Of a DNA stretch of 64,000 bases, positions 17,347 to 28,546 are shown piece after piece. Source of the DNA: Nitrospira japonica (GTDB taxonomy: Bacteria > Nitrospirota > Nitrospiria > Nitrospirales > Nitrospiraceae); the NCBI RefSeq assembly GCF_900169565.1, contig NZ_LT828648.1, positions 1-64,000 on the forward strand, written 5' to 3'. Each line of letters opens with the position of its first letter. Within the stretch, counting starts at the first letter, position 1. Both the position numbers and the translations under genes were made by a program. The notes beneath the pieces were generated by a model. It searched no databases and was not told where the DNA came from. It worked only from the letters and a program-made list of their open reading frames with translations.

Positions 17347-18206
17347 GTCGCTTGTCCGCCTCCGTTCGATCCCGCGGTCGATAATCCGACGACGGCGATG
17401 CGGGACTTTTGCGCTTGCTGCAACATCTCCTCGCGATCCAGGAGGATGGTCCGGCCGGCTTCCACCGCCAGCACCGACGCCTTGACCGACGCCATCACCT
17501 CGATCGTCCGCGGACCGACGGCAGGCAGATCGAACCGCAAATCCTGCTGCGGCTTGCACCGCTTCACGACGACGGCCCCTTCTTTCGCCAATTGTCCGCC
17601 GCGTTTGATCGCCTCGTCGGTCCCCTCGACCGCCTCGACTGCCACGACCACCCGGTCCTTGATCACCACGCATTGACCGATATCCAGCAGACCGATCTGC
17701 TGGGCCACGTCCCATCCGTAACGGATGTCCTCCCACTGTTTCGAGTCCGGTTTCCGCTTGGTCAGGGTACCCGCTTCGGCGAGGATGCCGTCCAGACCGA
17801 ACGTCGATTCGCAGATGGTGATTCCTTCCTGTTCCAATTCCTTGGCGATTTCGCGCAGGATGTCGTCGTCCTTCCACAGCGCGAGTCTGGCGGCGAGGGC
17901 CAACGCGCGAAAATCGGGCCGCACGGTCGTGAAGACATGGGTTTTCTTGATGCCCCCCAGCATGACCGCCTGCCGCACCTGGTCGCCTTGAAACGCTTTG
18001 ATCAGCTTGTTGAGCTGTCCGATCTTGATCCAGTGGATCCGGTCCACGTGGTCGGCCAGCGCGGGATCCGTTTCGCCTTCGTGCGCGACCGCGGAAATCT
18101 GATACCCGAGCTTTCTGGCATTGTCCGCAAAGATGATCGGAAACCGGCCGTTGCCGGCAATGAGACCGAGCCGCTCGCCATTGTGGAGTTCCGGAGTCTT
18201 GGTCAC
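17343..18206 (-). CDS. lpxI: UDP-2,3-diacylglucosamine pyrophosphatase LpxI
   Basis: The 287-aa DUF1009/LpxI-type protein starts at GTG 18206, whose bases overlap the lpxA TGA (GTGA). Conserved stretches are LGLIAGNGRFPIIFADNARK, VMLGGIKKTHVF, and a C-terminal RFDLPAVGPRTIEVM region. LpxI makes lipid X from UDP-2,3-diacylglucosamine by attacking the alpha-phosphate. It replaces LpxH in alphaproteobacteria and several other phyla. The longer frame up to 18650 shadows lpxA and is rejected. Confidence 0.93.
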   Translation of the reverse strand: MTKTPELHNGERLGLIAGNGRFPIIFADNARKLGYQISAVAHEGETDPALADHVDRIHWIKIGQLNKLIKAFQGDQVRQAVMLGGIKKTHVFTTVRPDFRALALAARLALWKDDDILREIAKELEQEGITICESTFGLDGILAEAGTLTKRKPDSKQWEDIRYGWDVAQQIGLLDIGQCVVIKDRVVVAVEAVEGTDEAIKRGGQLAKEGAVVVKRCKPQQDLRFDLPAVGPRTIEVMASVKASVLAVEAGRTILLDREEMLQQAQKSRIAVVGLSTAGSNGGGQAT

Positions 18207-19012
18207 ATGTCCTCCGACTCCTGCTCGTGGATCACCGATCGGCAGATGCCCCGCTTGCTGCCTTCCAGGAACGTGACCACGGCCATGACGTCGGGCTGAT
18301 CGGCAAACTCCGTTCTCGCCAGCTTCGCCGCTTCGGCGGTGCGGTGACCGGACCGGAACAACAAGTCGTAGGCCCGCTTGAGCACGGCAATGCGCTCGCC
18401 CGAGAAGCCGTGCCGGCGGAGGCCGACCGAATTGAGGCCGTACATCCGCGCGCGGTATCCGCCCGCGGCCCGCATGAAGGGCGGCAGGTCCTGCCCCAGG
18501 GCGCAGCAGCCGCCGACCATCGAATAGGCCCCGATGCGCACGAATTGATGAATCCCGCTGAGGCCCCCGATGATCGCGTGGTCGCCGATGGTGATGTGGC
18601 CGGCCAAACTCGCCGCGTTGGCCAGAATGAGATGGCTGCCCAAATGGCAATCGTGCGCGACGTGCACATAGGCCATGAGAAAATTCTTGGACCCGATGGT
18701 CGTCTCACCGCCGCCCTGCATCGTCGCCCGGTTGACGGTGACGTATTCCCGGAGAATGTTATCGTCCCCGATCACGACCCGGGTCGGCTCCCCCTTGTAC
18801 TGCAGGTGCTGCGGCGGCCCTCCGATCGAGACGAAAGGATGCAGTTCGCACCGCTCGCCGATCTGCGTCCATCCTTCGACGCTGACGTGGGAAAAGAGCT
18901 TCGTGCCCTTCCCGATGGTCACATGCTCGCCGACGACACAAAAGGGACCGACGGCCACGTCGTCGGCCAGTTTTGCCTTGGGATGCACGATGGCTTGTGG
19001 ATGAATCTGCAC
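18203..19012 (-). CDS. lpxA: UDP-N-acetylglucosamine O-acyltransferase LpxA
   Basis: The 269-aa left-handed beta-helix protein has hexapeptide repeats from residue 2 to about 190 (IHPQAIVHPKAKLADDVAVG and similar). It contains the catalytic histidine in YVHVAHDCHLG (about H120) and a C-terminal helical domain (NSVGLRRHGFSGERIAVL). It transfers a 3-hydroxyacyl chain from acyl-ACP to UDP-GlcNAc, or to its 3-amino analogue in bacteria with GnnA/GnnB. It is followed by lpxI with a 4-nt overlap. The 89-bp gap to fabZ holds no recognisable gene. Confidence 0.95.
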   Translation of the reverse strand: MQIHPQAIVHPKAKLADDVAVGPFCVVGEHVTIGKGTKLFSHVSVEGWTQIGERCELHPFVSIGGPPQHLQYKGEPTRVVIGDDNILREYVTVNRATMQGGGETTIGSKNFLMAYVHVAHDCHLGSHLILANAASLAGHITIGDHAIIGGLSGIHQFVRIGAYSMVGGCCALGQDLPPFMRAAGGYRARMYGLNSVGLRRHGFSGERIAVLKRAYDLLFRSGHRTAEAAKLARTEFADQPDVMAVVTFLEGSKRGICRSVIHEQESEDM

Positions 19013-19101
19013 GCGCTACCTCCAGTCAACGTTGATCGTTACTCGTACATTCCTGATCACGCACGGGCTGAGTCCCGGCTTCCTGACGCACGTGGAACGA
19101 T

Positions 19102-19551
19102 TCACGTCGGCGCCTGCTCCTCGGTCACCATGGCGGTCACCTCCGCTTCACACACGAGCTCCGTCTCCACGAACGCCTTTCCCTGCATTTTCCAGAACGG
19201 CGCCCGTTTCTTCACCACGTCGATCTCGAACCGCAGCCGGTCGCCCGGCACGACGGGCTTGCGGAACTTCGCTCCGTCCACCCCGGTGAGATACACCACC
19301 GGCCGCTTGCTCTGCCCCATCGACTTGAAGGCCAGCAGCCCGCCGACCTGGGCCATCGCTTCCAGGATCAGCACCCCGGGCATCACCGGCCGGCCGGGAA
19401 AGTGCCCCTGAAAAAACGGTTCGTTGATCGTGACGTTCTTGATTCCCACGATCCGCCGGTCCGGGTCCAACTCCAGCACGCGGTCGACCAGGAGAAACGG
19501 ATACCGGTGCGGCAAGAGCGCCTGAATGTCGGCCTGTTCCATCACGGACAT
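19102..19551 (-). CDS. fabZ: 3-hydroxyacyl-ACP dehydratase FabZ
   Basis: The 149-aa hotdog-fold protein starts at ATG 19551, placed after a strong GAGGAGG Shine-Dalgarno. Hallmarks are LLPHRYPFLLVDRVLELD and the active-site segment HFPGRPVMPGVLILEAMAQ with the catalytic His and Glu. FabZ dehydrates 3-hydroxyacyl-ACP and competes with LpxA for the same substrate, so linkage with lpxA is common. In many Gram-negatives lpxD lies just upstream of fabZ; here the upstream neighbour is an ompH/skp-like gene instead. Confidence 0.95.
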   Translation of the reverse strand: MSVMEQADIQALLPHRYPFLLVDRVLELDPDRRIVGIKNVTINEPFFQGHFPGRPVMPGVLILEAMAQVGGLLAFKSMGQSKRPVVYLTGVDGAKFRKPVVPGDRLRFEIDVVKKRAPFWKMQGKAFVETELVCEAEVTAMVTEEQAPT

Positions 19552-19645
19552 CGTCGGGACCTCCTCGTTTGTCCGACCTCGCTCCCCCATCCTCCTTCGA
19601 CGGAAAAGACGGCGGGTCTCGCCTGTGACACGGGTCGCGTCATCG

Positions 19646-20179
19646 CTACTTGTTCTGCTTGTCGAATTCCTTCACCACCTGCTCGGTCAAATCCAGCGCC
19701 GGCTGATTGTAGATGACGATCCGGACCGCCGCCTCGTTGCCCTTGTCGAGGATCGCGACGTACCCTTCCCTCTGCGCCACGACGCGGGCCGCATCCTCGA
19801 CTTTTTTGGAATACTCGGCGACCGTCTCCCGCTGCTTTTGCTGGATCTCCCGGTTGAAGTCGGCCAATCGCCGCTGATAGGCCTCGATCTTCGCCTGGAA
19901 TTGCCCCTGCCTTTCCTGCTTGACCTGCTCGCTCAGGTTGGGATCCTGCAGCGACTGCTCCATCTCCTTCAACTCCTGATCGTCGGAATTGATGATCTTC
20001 TGCCGGGTCGCGGAGTAGGCCTTCAACTCCTCCAGCGCGCGGGTGCCCGCTTTCGATCGTTCGATGACGTTCTGCTGGTCCATCACGGCCACCCGCAGCG
20101 ACTCGGCCGCCCAAACCGGCCCAGCGCAGGCCACGGCCGCTACCACCACGGTCAATAATTTTCCCAATCCGGTGTTCAT
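19646..20179 (-). CDS. OmpH/Skp-family periplasmic chaperone
   Basis: The 177-aa protein has a signal peptide (LLTVVVAAVACAGPVWA, cleavage about residue 24) and the OmpH pattern: LRVAVMDQQNVIERSKAGTR, a long charged coiled coil in the middle, and VAILDKGNEAAVRIVIYN near the end. Skp-type trimers hold unfolded outer-membrane proteins for BamA. A good Shine-Dalgarno (AGGAGG) stands before ATG 20179. It is the second of two tandem Skp-like genes after bamA; the other is predicted to be lipidated. Confidence 0.9.
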   Translation of the reverse strand: MNTGLGKLLTVVVAAVACAGPVWAAESLRVAVMDQQNVIERSKAGTRALEELKAYSATRQKIINSDDQELKEMEQSLQDPNLSEQVKQERQGQFQAKIEAYQRRLADFNREIQQKQRETVAEYSKKVEDAARVVAQREGYVAILDKGNEAAVRIVIYNQPALDLTEQVVKEFDKQNK

Positions 20180-20225
20180 GCAATACTCCTCCTCTTGCGC
20201 ACCCGCTTCATGTTCGTCACGCCGC

Positions 20226-20780
20226 TCACGGGTATTCGCGGTTGAATTCCTCGATCACTTCGTTGGTGATGTCCAGCTCGGGTTCTCCGTAGATCGCCGG
20301 CCCGCCCTTGCCCTTGTCGATCACAACCTGCAGGCCGTGCCGCTTCGCCACCTTGCCGACCACGATCTCCACCTTGTCCCGGAATCCGTCGAGTACGTCC
20401 TTCTGTTTTTCCTGCACTTCCCGGTTCAGCTCGCCGGCCTTTTGCTGATACTCCGCCATACGCCGCCGGAACACCTGTTCCCGCTCACCCTTGGCGGCCG
20501 GACTCAGCACGCTCGCCTGCTTGACGAAATCCTCTTCCATCCGCCGGAGTTCTTTCTCGTCCATCTCGATCAGGGCCTGCCGGCTCTTGGAAAAGGTCGT
20601 CAGCGTGTCTTTGGCTTTCTTCCCGGCATTGGAATCGTTGAGCAGTCGGGTCGGATCGACCAGGCCGATTCGCCCTTCGATCTTCGTGCTGGCGCAGCCG
20701 GCGCTTATGCCGATGCAGAGCATCAGCCCGAGTACGGCCGCGTGCCACAGCCCATTCGTGTGAGGAGGGTTCCAAGACAT
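20226..20780 (-). CDS. OmpH/Skp-like lipoprotein
   Basis: The 184-aa protein starts at ATG 20780. Its signal sequence ends in a lipobox (GISAGC), so the mature N-terminus should be a lipidated Cys at about residue 29. The rest follows the Skp/OmpH layout: RIGLVDPTRLLNDSNAGKKA, a coiled-coil rich in Lys/Glu, and VIDKGKGGPAIYGEPELDIT. A membrane-anchored Skp homologue beside the soluble one suggests division of labour at the BAM complex. It lies 20 bp downstream of bamA. The frame upstream of 20780 is not needed. Confidence 0.87.
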   Translation of the reverse strand: MSWNPPHTNGLWHAAVLGLMLCIGISAGCASTKIEGRIGLVDPTRLLNDSNAGKKAKDTLTTFSKSRQALIEMDEKELRRMEEDFVKQASVLSPAAKGEREQVFRRRMAEYQQKAGELNREVQEKQKDVLDGFRDKVEIVVGKVAKRHGLQVVIDKGKGGPAIYGEPELDITNEVIEEFNREYP

Positions 20781-20799
20781 AGATCGTGTTCCTTCCGGA

Positions 20800-23109
20800 C
20801 TAGAACAATGAGCCGATGGTGAACTCAAATACGCCTTTTCGCTCGCCCGGTCTGGGGTCGAGATTGATACCGTAGGCCGCGCGCAGCGGACCGAACGGCG
20901 AGATCCACCGCCCTTCGAGGCCCGCGGCGGGCCGCAGATCGAACGACACCTTTTCGCCGTCGTCGAAACCTTTCCCGTAGTCGAAGAAGATCACGCCGTT
21001 CAACTTGGCCTCCGACGAGATCGTGAAAATGAAATCGTTGTTGAAAATGAGCTCCCGGGCGGCGCCCAACAGCGATCCGCTCTCGGTGACGGGTCCCGCC
21101 CGGCCGAATACGAAGCCGCGCATCGTGTTGATGCCTCCGACGAAGAACCGTTCCGTCAACGGGATCGGCTTGCCATGCAGACCTTCGGCGGCGCCGTACC
21201 GCACGTGGATGGAGAATCGCGTGTCCATGGGCAACGGCGTATATTTAATCACATCCAGATAGTACTTGACGAAATTGTTGGTGCCGCCCAGATAGGGCGT
21301 GCCCAAATCGAAGCCGATGCTCGAACGCCATCCGGTCCGCGGATCCATGAAGTAGTCCCGGGTATCCCGCGCGAGCGAGGTGCGGAAACCCGTCGTCGTC
21401 TGGGTTCCCAACTGCTGCAGGACCAGTTCCGGGGCGCCGGCGATCGGATCGCTGAAGTTGAGCTGCTCCGCCACGAGGCTGAAGCTTCCGGTGACGTACT
21501 CCGAGAGCCAGCGGCCGAACGTAAGGCTGGCACCGGCCTTTCGTTCGAAGTAGGTAACGTAGTTCGTCATACTCCGGAAGATGTCGATCTGCATGGACGT
21601 GAGCGAATCGTTCAGGTACGGATTGCGGAAGGTGATCAGGCCGAGGGTGCGCTGCTGGCCGAGCTGGCCGCGGATCCGGCCCATCCAGCCGTTGCCGCCC
21701 AGGTTGCCCTCCGTGATGTCGGCGATGGCCACGAGGCGGTCCAAGGTGCTGAAACCGCCGCCGATGCTGAACTGTCCGGTCGCCTTCTCCTTGACCCGCA
21801 CGTTGAGGTCCACCTTGTCCGCGTCCACCTGCTGCGGGAGGATTTCCACGGTCTCGAAGAAATTCAGGTTGTTCAGCCGCTGGAAGCTGCGTTTCAGGGA
21901 CGGCGTGTCGATGACGTCCTGTTCGTCCACGCGCAACTCGCGCCGGATGACGTTGTCCTTGGTCTTCTCGTTGCCGTTCACGTTGATCTGCCGGATCCGC
22001 ATCATCTCGCCTTCCCTGATGTTCAGCGTGATGACGGCGGTCCGCTCTTCCGGGTTGGGCGTGACGTTGGGCACGACGTCGGCGAAGGCGTAGCCCTTGC
22101 TGCCGTACAGGTCGGTCAGCCGGGTGATCTCGTCGCGGATCTTCTGGCGCTGGAAAATTTCCCCTTCCTTGATCTTCAGCTTCTCGCGCAGCTCCGGTTC
22201 CTCGAATACCGTGTTGCCGCGAAAGCCGACCTCAGCCACCGTGAACGGTTCCCCTTCGATGATGGGATAGGTCACCGTGAACCATTTCTTGTCCTCGCTC
22301 AGATCGACTGCCGGCAGGCCGACCTGGGCGTTGAGAAAGCCGCGGTTGAGCAGGATTTCCTTGATGCGCTCGACGTCGTTGTTCATTTCCTCGCGCTTCA
22401 GCACGCCGGCGTCGGACAGAAACGACGGCAACTTGAGCTGGGTGACCAGGCCGTACCATGGCACCCATTCCCGGGTCGCCATCACTTTGAACATGTCGTC
22501 CTTGGTCGCCGCGCGAAGGCCTTCGAAGTTCACCGTCTTTACTTTGGCCTTCTCGCCTTCCTTGACGAAGAAGGTGAGCCGCTTGCGGTCCTCGTCGAGG
22601 GTCTGCACGACGGGAATGACCTGGCAATCGAAGTATCCGTCCTCCTGGTAGGCCAGTCGGATCTTCTCGGCGCTTTCCTTGGCCTGTTGCTGGTCGAGAA
22701 ACGCCTGGTTCTTGATGGTGATTTTTTCCTTCAGCTTGTCGTCGCTCAGCTCGTCGTTGCCGTCGAAGACGATTTCCGTGATGAAGGGCTTCTCACGCAC
22801 CAGGAACGTCAGGCCGGTTCCGTCCGGCATGGATTCCGTCTCGACCTGCACGTCCTCGAAGTAGCCGGTGTCGTAAAGGATCTTGATCTGGCCGCGGACG
22901 TTCTCGGGGGTGTAGGGATCGCCGACCTTCAGGGTGAGCCGCCCGGCGATGGCCTGCAGTTCGATCTTCTTGTTTCCGCGGATGTCGATCGACGACACCT
23001 TGGTCCCGCCCGACTGGGCCAGAGCTTCGACCGCCAGCGCGATGCCGCACACCAGAGTGACCAGCACGACCAGGAGCCAGAATGAATCGGCTGCGAGCCC
23101 CTCCCTCAC
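20800..23109 (-). CDS. bamA: Outer membrane protein assembly factor BamA
   Basis: The product is about 769 aa from GTG 23109. It has a hydrophobic signal segment (FWLLVVLVTLVCGIALAVEA), five POTRA domains starting at VSSIDIRGNKKIE, and a C-terminal beta-barrel ending FEFTIGSLF, with the terminal Phe typical of outer-membrane proteins. The barrel contains VGGINTMRGFVFGRAGP, matching the conserved (V/I)RGF motif of loop 6. It inserts beta-barrel proteins into the outer membrane. GTG 23109 is preceded by GGAG at a good distance; an in-frame ATG at 23244 is an alternative. It is the first gene of the envelope operon. Confidence 0.93.
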   Translation of the reverse strand: MREGLAADSFWLLVVLVTLVCGIALAVEALAQSGGTKVSSIDIRGNKKIELQAIAGRLTLKVGDPYTPENVRGQIKILYDTGYFEDVQVETESMPDGTGLTFLVREKPFITEIVFDGNDELSDDKLKEKITIKNQAFLDQQQAKESAEKIRLAYQEDGYFDCQVIPVVQTLDEDRKRLTFFVKEGEKAKVKTVNFEGLRAATKDDMFKVMATREWVPWYGLVTQLKLPSFLSDAGVLKREEMNNDVERIKEILLNRGFLNAQVGLPAVDLSEDKKWFTVTYPIIEGEPFTVAEVGFRGNTVFEEPELREKLKIKEGEIFQRQKIRDEITRLTDLYGSKGYAFADVVPNVTPNPEERTAVITLNIREGEMMRIRQINVNGNEKTKDNVIRRELRVDEQDVIDTPSLKRSFQRLNNLNFFETVEILPQQVDADKVDLNVRVKEKATGQFSIGGGFSTLDRLVAIADITEGNLGGNGWMGRIRGQLGQQRTLGLITFRNPYLNDSLTSMQIDIFRSMTNYVTYFERKAGASLTFGRWLSEYVTGSFSLVAEQLNFSDPIAGAPELVLQQLGTQTTTGFRTSLARDTRDYFMDPRTGWRSSIGFDLGTPYLGGTNNFVKYYLDVIKYTPLPMDTRFSIHVRYGAAEGLHGKPIPLTERFFVGGINTMRGFVFGRAGPVTESGSLLGAARELIFNNDFIFTISSEAKLNGVIFFDYGKGFDDGEKVSFDLRPAAGLEGRWISPFGPLRAAYGINLDPRPGERKGVFEFTIGSLF

Positions 23110-23319
23110 TGATGTGGTGCTCCATGCATAAACGGTCGACGCGAGAAGCGCACACTCCACCCGGCTCGAACGTGAAACGACACCCTGTGTCGGGGCTTCC
23201 GTCGCAGGCAACGTGGGTCCGGAACCATTGCTGACGGCGGCCATGAAGGTAATTGACGTGAGAAACCGATGCACTCGACGCAGACGCACCCTCACGAACG
23301 TTCCGCGCAAAACTGTTGG

Positions 23320-23348
23320 ATTATAGGAAGCAAGTATTTCAATGTAAA
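23320..23348 (-). promoter_or_regulatory. Sigma70-type promoter for the bamA-lpx operon
   Basis: On the minus strand TTTACA (23348-23343) and TATAAT (23325-23320) are separated by exactly 17 bp, a perfect -10 box. Transcription would start near 23313, leaving a leader of about 200 nt before GTG 23109 (or about 70 nt before ATG 23244). The divergent galU gene starts at 23440. This is the strongest promoter seen for the envelope gene train. Confidence 0.75.
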
Positions 23349-23439
23349 GCGGTTTTGGGCGGTCGGGTCGTCTCGGCGCTCCGTCCGCGCCGGTCACGCA
23401 TTTCTTGACTTCACCTACCCCATCACATACTATCAACGC

Positions 23440-24351
23440 ATGTCGCGCTCGAACGTCCGCAAGGCCATCATTCCCGCCGCCGGAATGGGCACCAGGTTCC
23501 TCCCCGCCACCAAGGCCTCGCCCAAGGAAATGTTGCCGCTGGTCGACAAGCCGCTGATCCAATATGCGGTGGAAGAGGCCGTCGCCTCGGGCATCGAGGA
23601 CATCATCGTCGTCACCGGCCGGGGCAAGCGCGCGATCGAGGACCATTTCGACCGCTCCGTCGAGCTCGAGGAAAATCTCAAGGGCAACGGCAAGGCCCAG
23701 CTGCTCAGCCAGATGCGGCACATCTCAAATCTGGCCAATTTCTGCTACGTCCGGCAACCCGAAGCGCTCGGCCTGGGGCACGCGGTGCTCTGCGCCCAGC
23801 GGCTGATCGGCGACGAACCGTTCGCCGTCATCCTCGGCGACGAGATCATCGACGCGCAGGTGCCGGGACTGGCCCAGCTCATCCATACCTACAAGCGTCG
23901 AAACGGCGCGGTACTCGGCGTCCAGGAAGTCCCGCACCAGGAAGTGAACCGTTACGGCATCGTCTCTCCCGGCAAGCTCGCGACCGGCCTGCATCGGGTG
24001 CTCGACGTGGTCGAGAAGCCGTCCCCCTCGGACGCGCCGTCGAACCTCGCGGTCATCGGCCGCTACGTCCTGCCCCCGGAAGTGTTTCCGATCCTGCGAA
24101 AGACCAGACCCGGCAAGAACGGCGAGATCCAGCTCACGGACGCCTTGAAGGAGCTGGCGCGCGCCGCGCCGATGTACGCCTTGGAAATCCAGGGGCAACG
24201 GTACGACGCCGGCGACAAGCTGGGCTTCCTCATCGCGACGGTGGAGTTCGCGTTGAAGAACCCCGCGCTTGGCTCGGAATTCACCGACTACCTTCACGCG
24301 CGGATGACGCCCCAGAAGGGACAGCGCCGATCCCGCGCCCACAAGGCCTGA
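23440..24351 (+). CDS. galU: UTP-glucose-1-phosphate uridylyltransferase GalU
   Basis: The 303-aa nucleotidyltransferase starts at ATG 23440 ([20 protein letters not shown]). It contains the GalU nucleotide loop [37 protein letters not shown], and a metal-site ILGDEIID segment. It makes UDP-glucose from glucose-1-phosphate and UTP, feeding the LPS glycosyltransferases encoded to the left. It is divergent from the bamA operon. The upstream frame from 23269 covers the bamA promoter region and is rejected. Confidence 0.95.
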   Translation: MSRSNVRKAIIPAAGMGTRFLPATKASPKEMLPLVDKPLIQYAVEEAVASGIEDIIVVTGRGKRAIEDHFDRSVELEENLKGNGKAQLLSQMRHISNLANFCYVRQPEALGLGHAVLCAQRLIGDEPFAVILGDEIIDAQVPGLAQLIHTYKRRNGAVLGVQEVPHQEVNRYGIVSPGKLATGLHRVLDVVEKPSPSDAPSNLAVIGRYVLPPEVFPILRKTRPGKNGEIQLTDALKELARAAPMYALEIQGQRYDAGDKLGFLIATVEFALKNPALGSEFTDYLHARMTPQKGQRRSRAHKA

Positions 24352-24424
24352 CCGCGCCGCCGATTGCTCCACCAGACCCGAGCTACCATTAGCCCAGACC
24401 GCACAGGACCATAGAGACACATCC

Positions 24425-26932
<2,508 letters not shown>

Positions 26933-26934
26933 CG

Positions 26935-27996
26935 ATGACGCCGCCGGCCTTGCACAAGGCGCGCGTTCCGCTCCGCGAATTCGACCTGATCCGCTCGTTG
27001 CGCCGGCTCTGCGCCGGCCGTGATGCCTCGTTGAAGCGTGGCATCGGCGACGACACAGCCGTCACGGCCGGTCCTCCCGGCCTCGACCTGCTGTTGACGA
27101 CAGACCTGCTTGCCGAACGGATCCACTTCGATCGGCGAACGGCCGATCTTTCCGACATCGGCTTCCGCAGCGCCGCGGCGAACTTGAGCGACATCGCGGC
27201 GATGGGCGGCGACCCCAAATATCTGCTGATCGCCCTGGCCCTTCCGAACGGCGCGACGGCCCGCCACGTGGGCGAGCTGTACCGAGGCATCATGGCGGCC
27301 TGCCGGCCGCACCGCGTCCTGGTGATCGGAGGAGACACGTCCGCGTCCGCCGGCGGCTGGTTCGTCGGCGTGACGGCGGTGGGAACGGTGGAACGGGGGC
27401 GGGCGCTGCTCCGCAGCGGCGCGAAGGTGGGGGACGCGATCTATGTCACGGGCACGCTCGGAGATTCGCTGGCGGGCCTGGCACTGGCGAACGAGCGCCC
27501 CGGTCGACGATCGCGAACCGCGATCCTCTCGACGCGTCAGCGGCAGTTTCTGCTCAAGCGCCATCTGCGACCGGACGCCCGCGTGACCGTCGGCCGTTGG
27601 CTGGTTCGGGAACGGCTCGCAACCGCCGCCATCGACCTGTCGGACGGTCTATCCGGGGACATCCGGCATCTCTGTGAAGAGAGCAAGGTCGGCGCAGAAA
27701 TCGACCGGGCCTCGCTTCCCCTGTCGCAGGCCGGTCTGGCCTATGCGAAATCCACCGGGTCGGATCCCGCCACGATGGCGGCCACCGGGGGCGAAGACTA
27801 TGAGCTGCTGTTCACGACGCCGATTCGGTTGTGCGGGAAACTCGAACGGGCGGCCCGGCGAAAGGGATTCCGGCTGACGAAGATCGGAACGATCAAGCCG
27901 GCGCGATTCGGCATTCAGGCTCGGTGGGCTGACGGACTGAAACCGCTTCCCGTCACGAGCTACCGGCATTTTCAATCTCCGCGCGGAGAATCCTGA
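26935..27996 (+). CDS. thiL: Thiamine-monophosphate kinase ThiL
   Basis: The 353-aa protein has the ThiL/PurM-type N-terminus LREFDLIRSL, then GIGDDTAVTAGPPGLDLLLT with the Mg/ATP Asp residues, and SAAANLSDIAAMGGDPKYLL. Later come VTGTLGDSLAGLAL and AIDLSDGLSGD. It phosphorylates thiamine phosphate to the diphosphate coenzyme, the last step of the pathway; thiSGE lie at about 47-48.6 kb. It is translated 2 bp after lon, so the two genes are probably cotranscribed. Confidence 0.93.
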   Translation: MTPPALHKARVPLREFDLIRSLRRLCAGRDASLKRGIGDDTAVTAGPPGLDLLLTTDLLAERIHFDRRTADLSDIGFRSAAANLSDIAAMGGDPKYLLIALALPNGATARHVGELYRGIMAACRPHRVLVIGGDTSASAGGWFVGVTAVGTVERGRALLRSGAKVGDAIYVTGTLGDSLAGLALANERPGRRSRTAILSTRQRQFLLKRHLRPDARVTVGRWLVRERLATAAIDLSDGLSGDIRHLCEESKVGAEIDRASLPLSQAGLAYAKSTGSDPATMAATGGEDYELLFTTPIRLCGKLERAARRKGFRLTKIGTIKPARFGIQARWADGLKPLPVTSYRHFQSPRGES

Positions 27997-28001
27997 GCAT
28001 C

Positions 28002-28532
28002 ATGCCACGGTTCCGCTCGCTCATGCGCCAGCTCCTTCACCTGCAGGAATCGCCCGAGCGCACCGCCATGGCCTTCGCTATCGGGGTCGCCATTGCGTTC
28101 TGCCCGCTCTACGGCCTGCACATGGCGCTGGTCGTCTTCTGCACCTGGGCCTTCGGGCTGAATTTCGTCGCGTTGATGGCCGGCGCGCTGGTCAACAACC
28201 CCTGGACGATCGTCCCGGTCCTCGGCGCCACCTATTGGACCGGCGCGTTGATCCTGGGCCGCACCGAGGTACCCACCTTCGATTGGCACGATTTGAGTTT
28301 CATGGCGGTGTACCAGCAAGTATTGCCCTATGCCATCCCCTTCCTGCTGGGAGGAACCATCCTCAGTCTGGCCGGCGCGCTGCTGGCCTATCCGATGGCC
28401 TATCGTTTGATCAGCAAGTACCGCCGGTCGAGCCATCCAACGGAACACCGGTCCATCCAGCAGGCCGCCGCTCAATCGCCGCTCGGAACGTCCCACCCCG
28501 AGCCATTGCCGCCCCGCGATCCGCTGGGCTAA
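28002..28532 (+). CDS. DUF2062 domain membrane protein
   Basis: The 176-aa protein has ESPERTAMAFAIGVAIAFCP, the conserved DUF2062 start, then hydrophobic segments at about residues 40-80 and 108-135. NNPWTIVPVLGATYW is typical of the family. DUF2062 proteins are small inner-membrane proteins of unknown function, often near lipid or glycosyl transfer genes. It lies 5 bp after thiL and 14 bp before the HD-domain gene. The C-terminal 35 residues are polar and probably cytoplasmic. Confidence 0.83.
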   Translation: MPRFRSLMRQLLHLQESPERTAMAFAIGVAIAFCPLYGLHMALVVFCTWAFGLNFVALMAGALVNNPWTIVPVLGATYWTGALILGRTEVPTFDWHDLSFMAVYQQVLPYAIPFLLGGTILSLAGALLAYPMAYRLISKYRRSSHPTEHRSIQQAAAQSPLGTSHPEPLPPRDPLG

Positions 28533-28546
28533 GATGAAGGCGTCCT

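Noticed and set aside
23269-23439. N-terminal extension of GalU
   Set aside because: The stretch covers the divergent promoter and is not part of the conserved enzyme, which starts at 23440.
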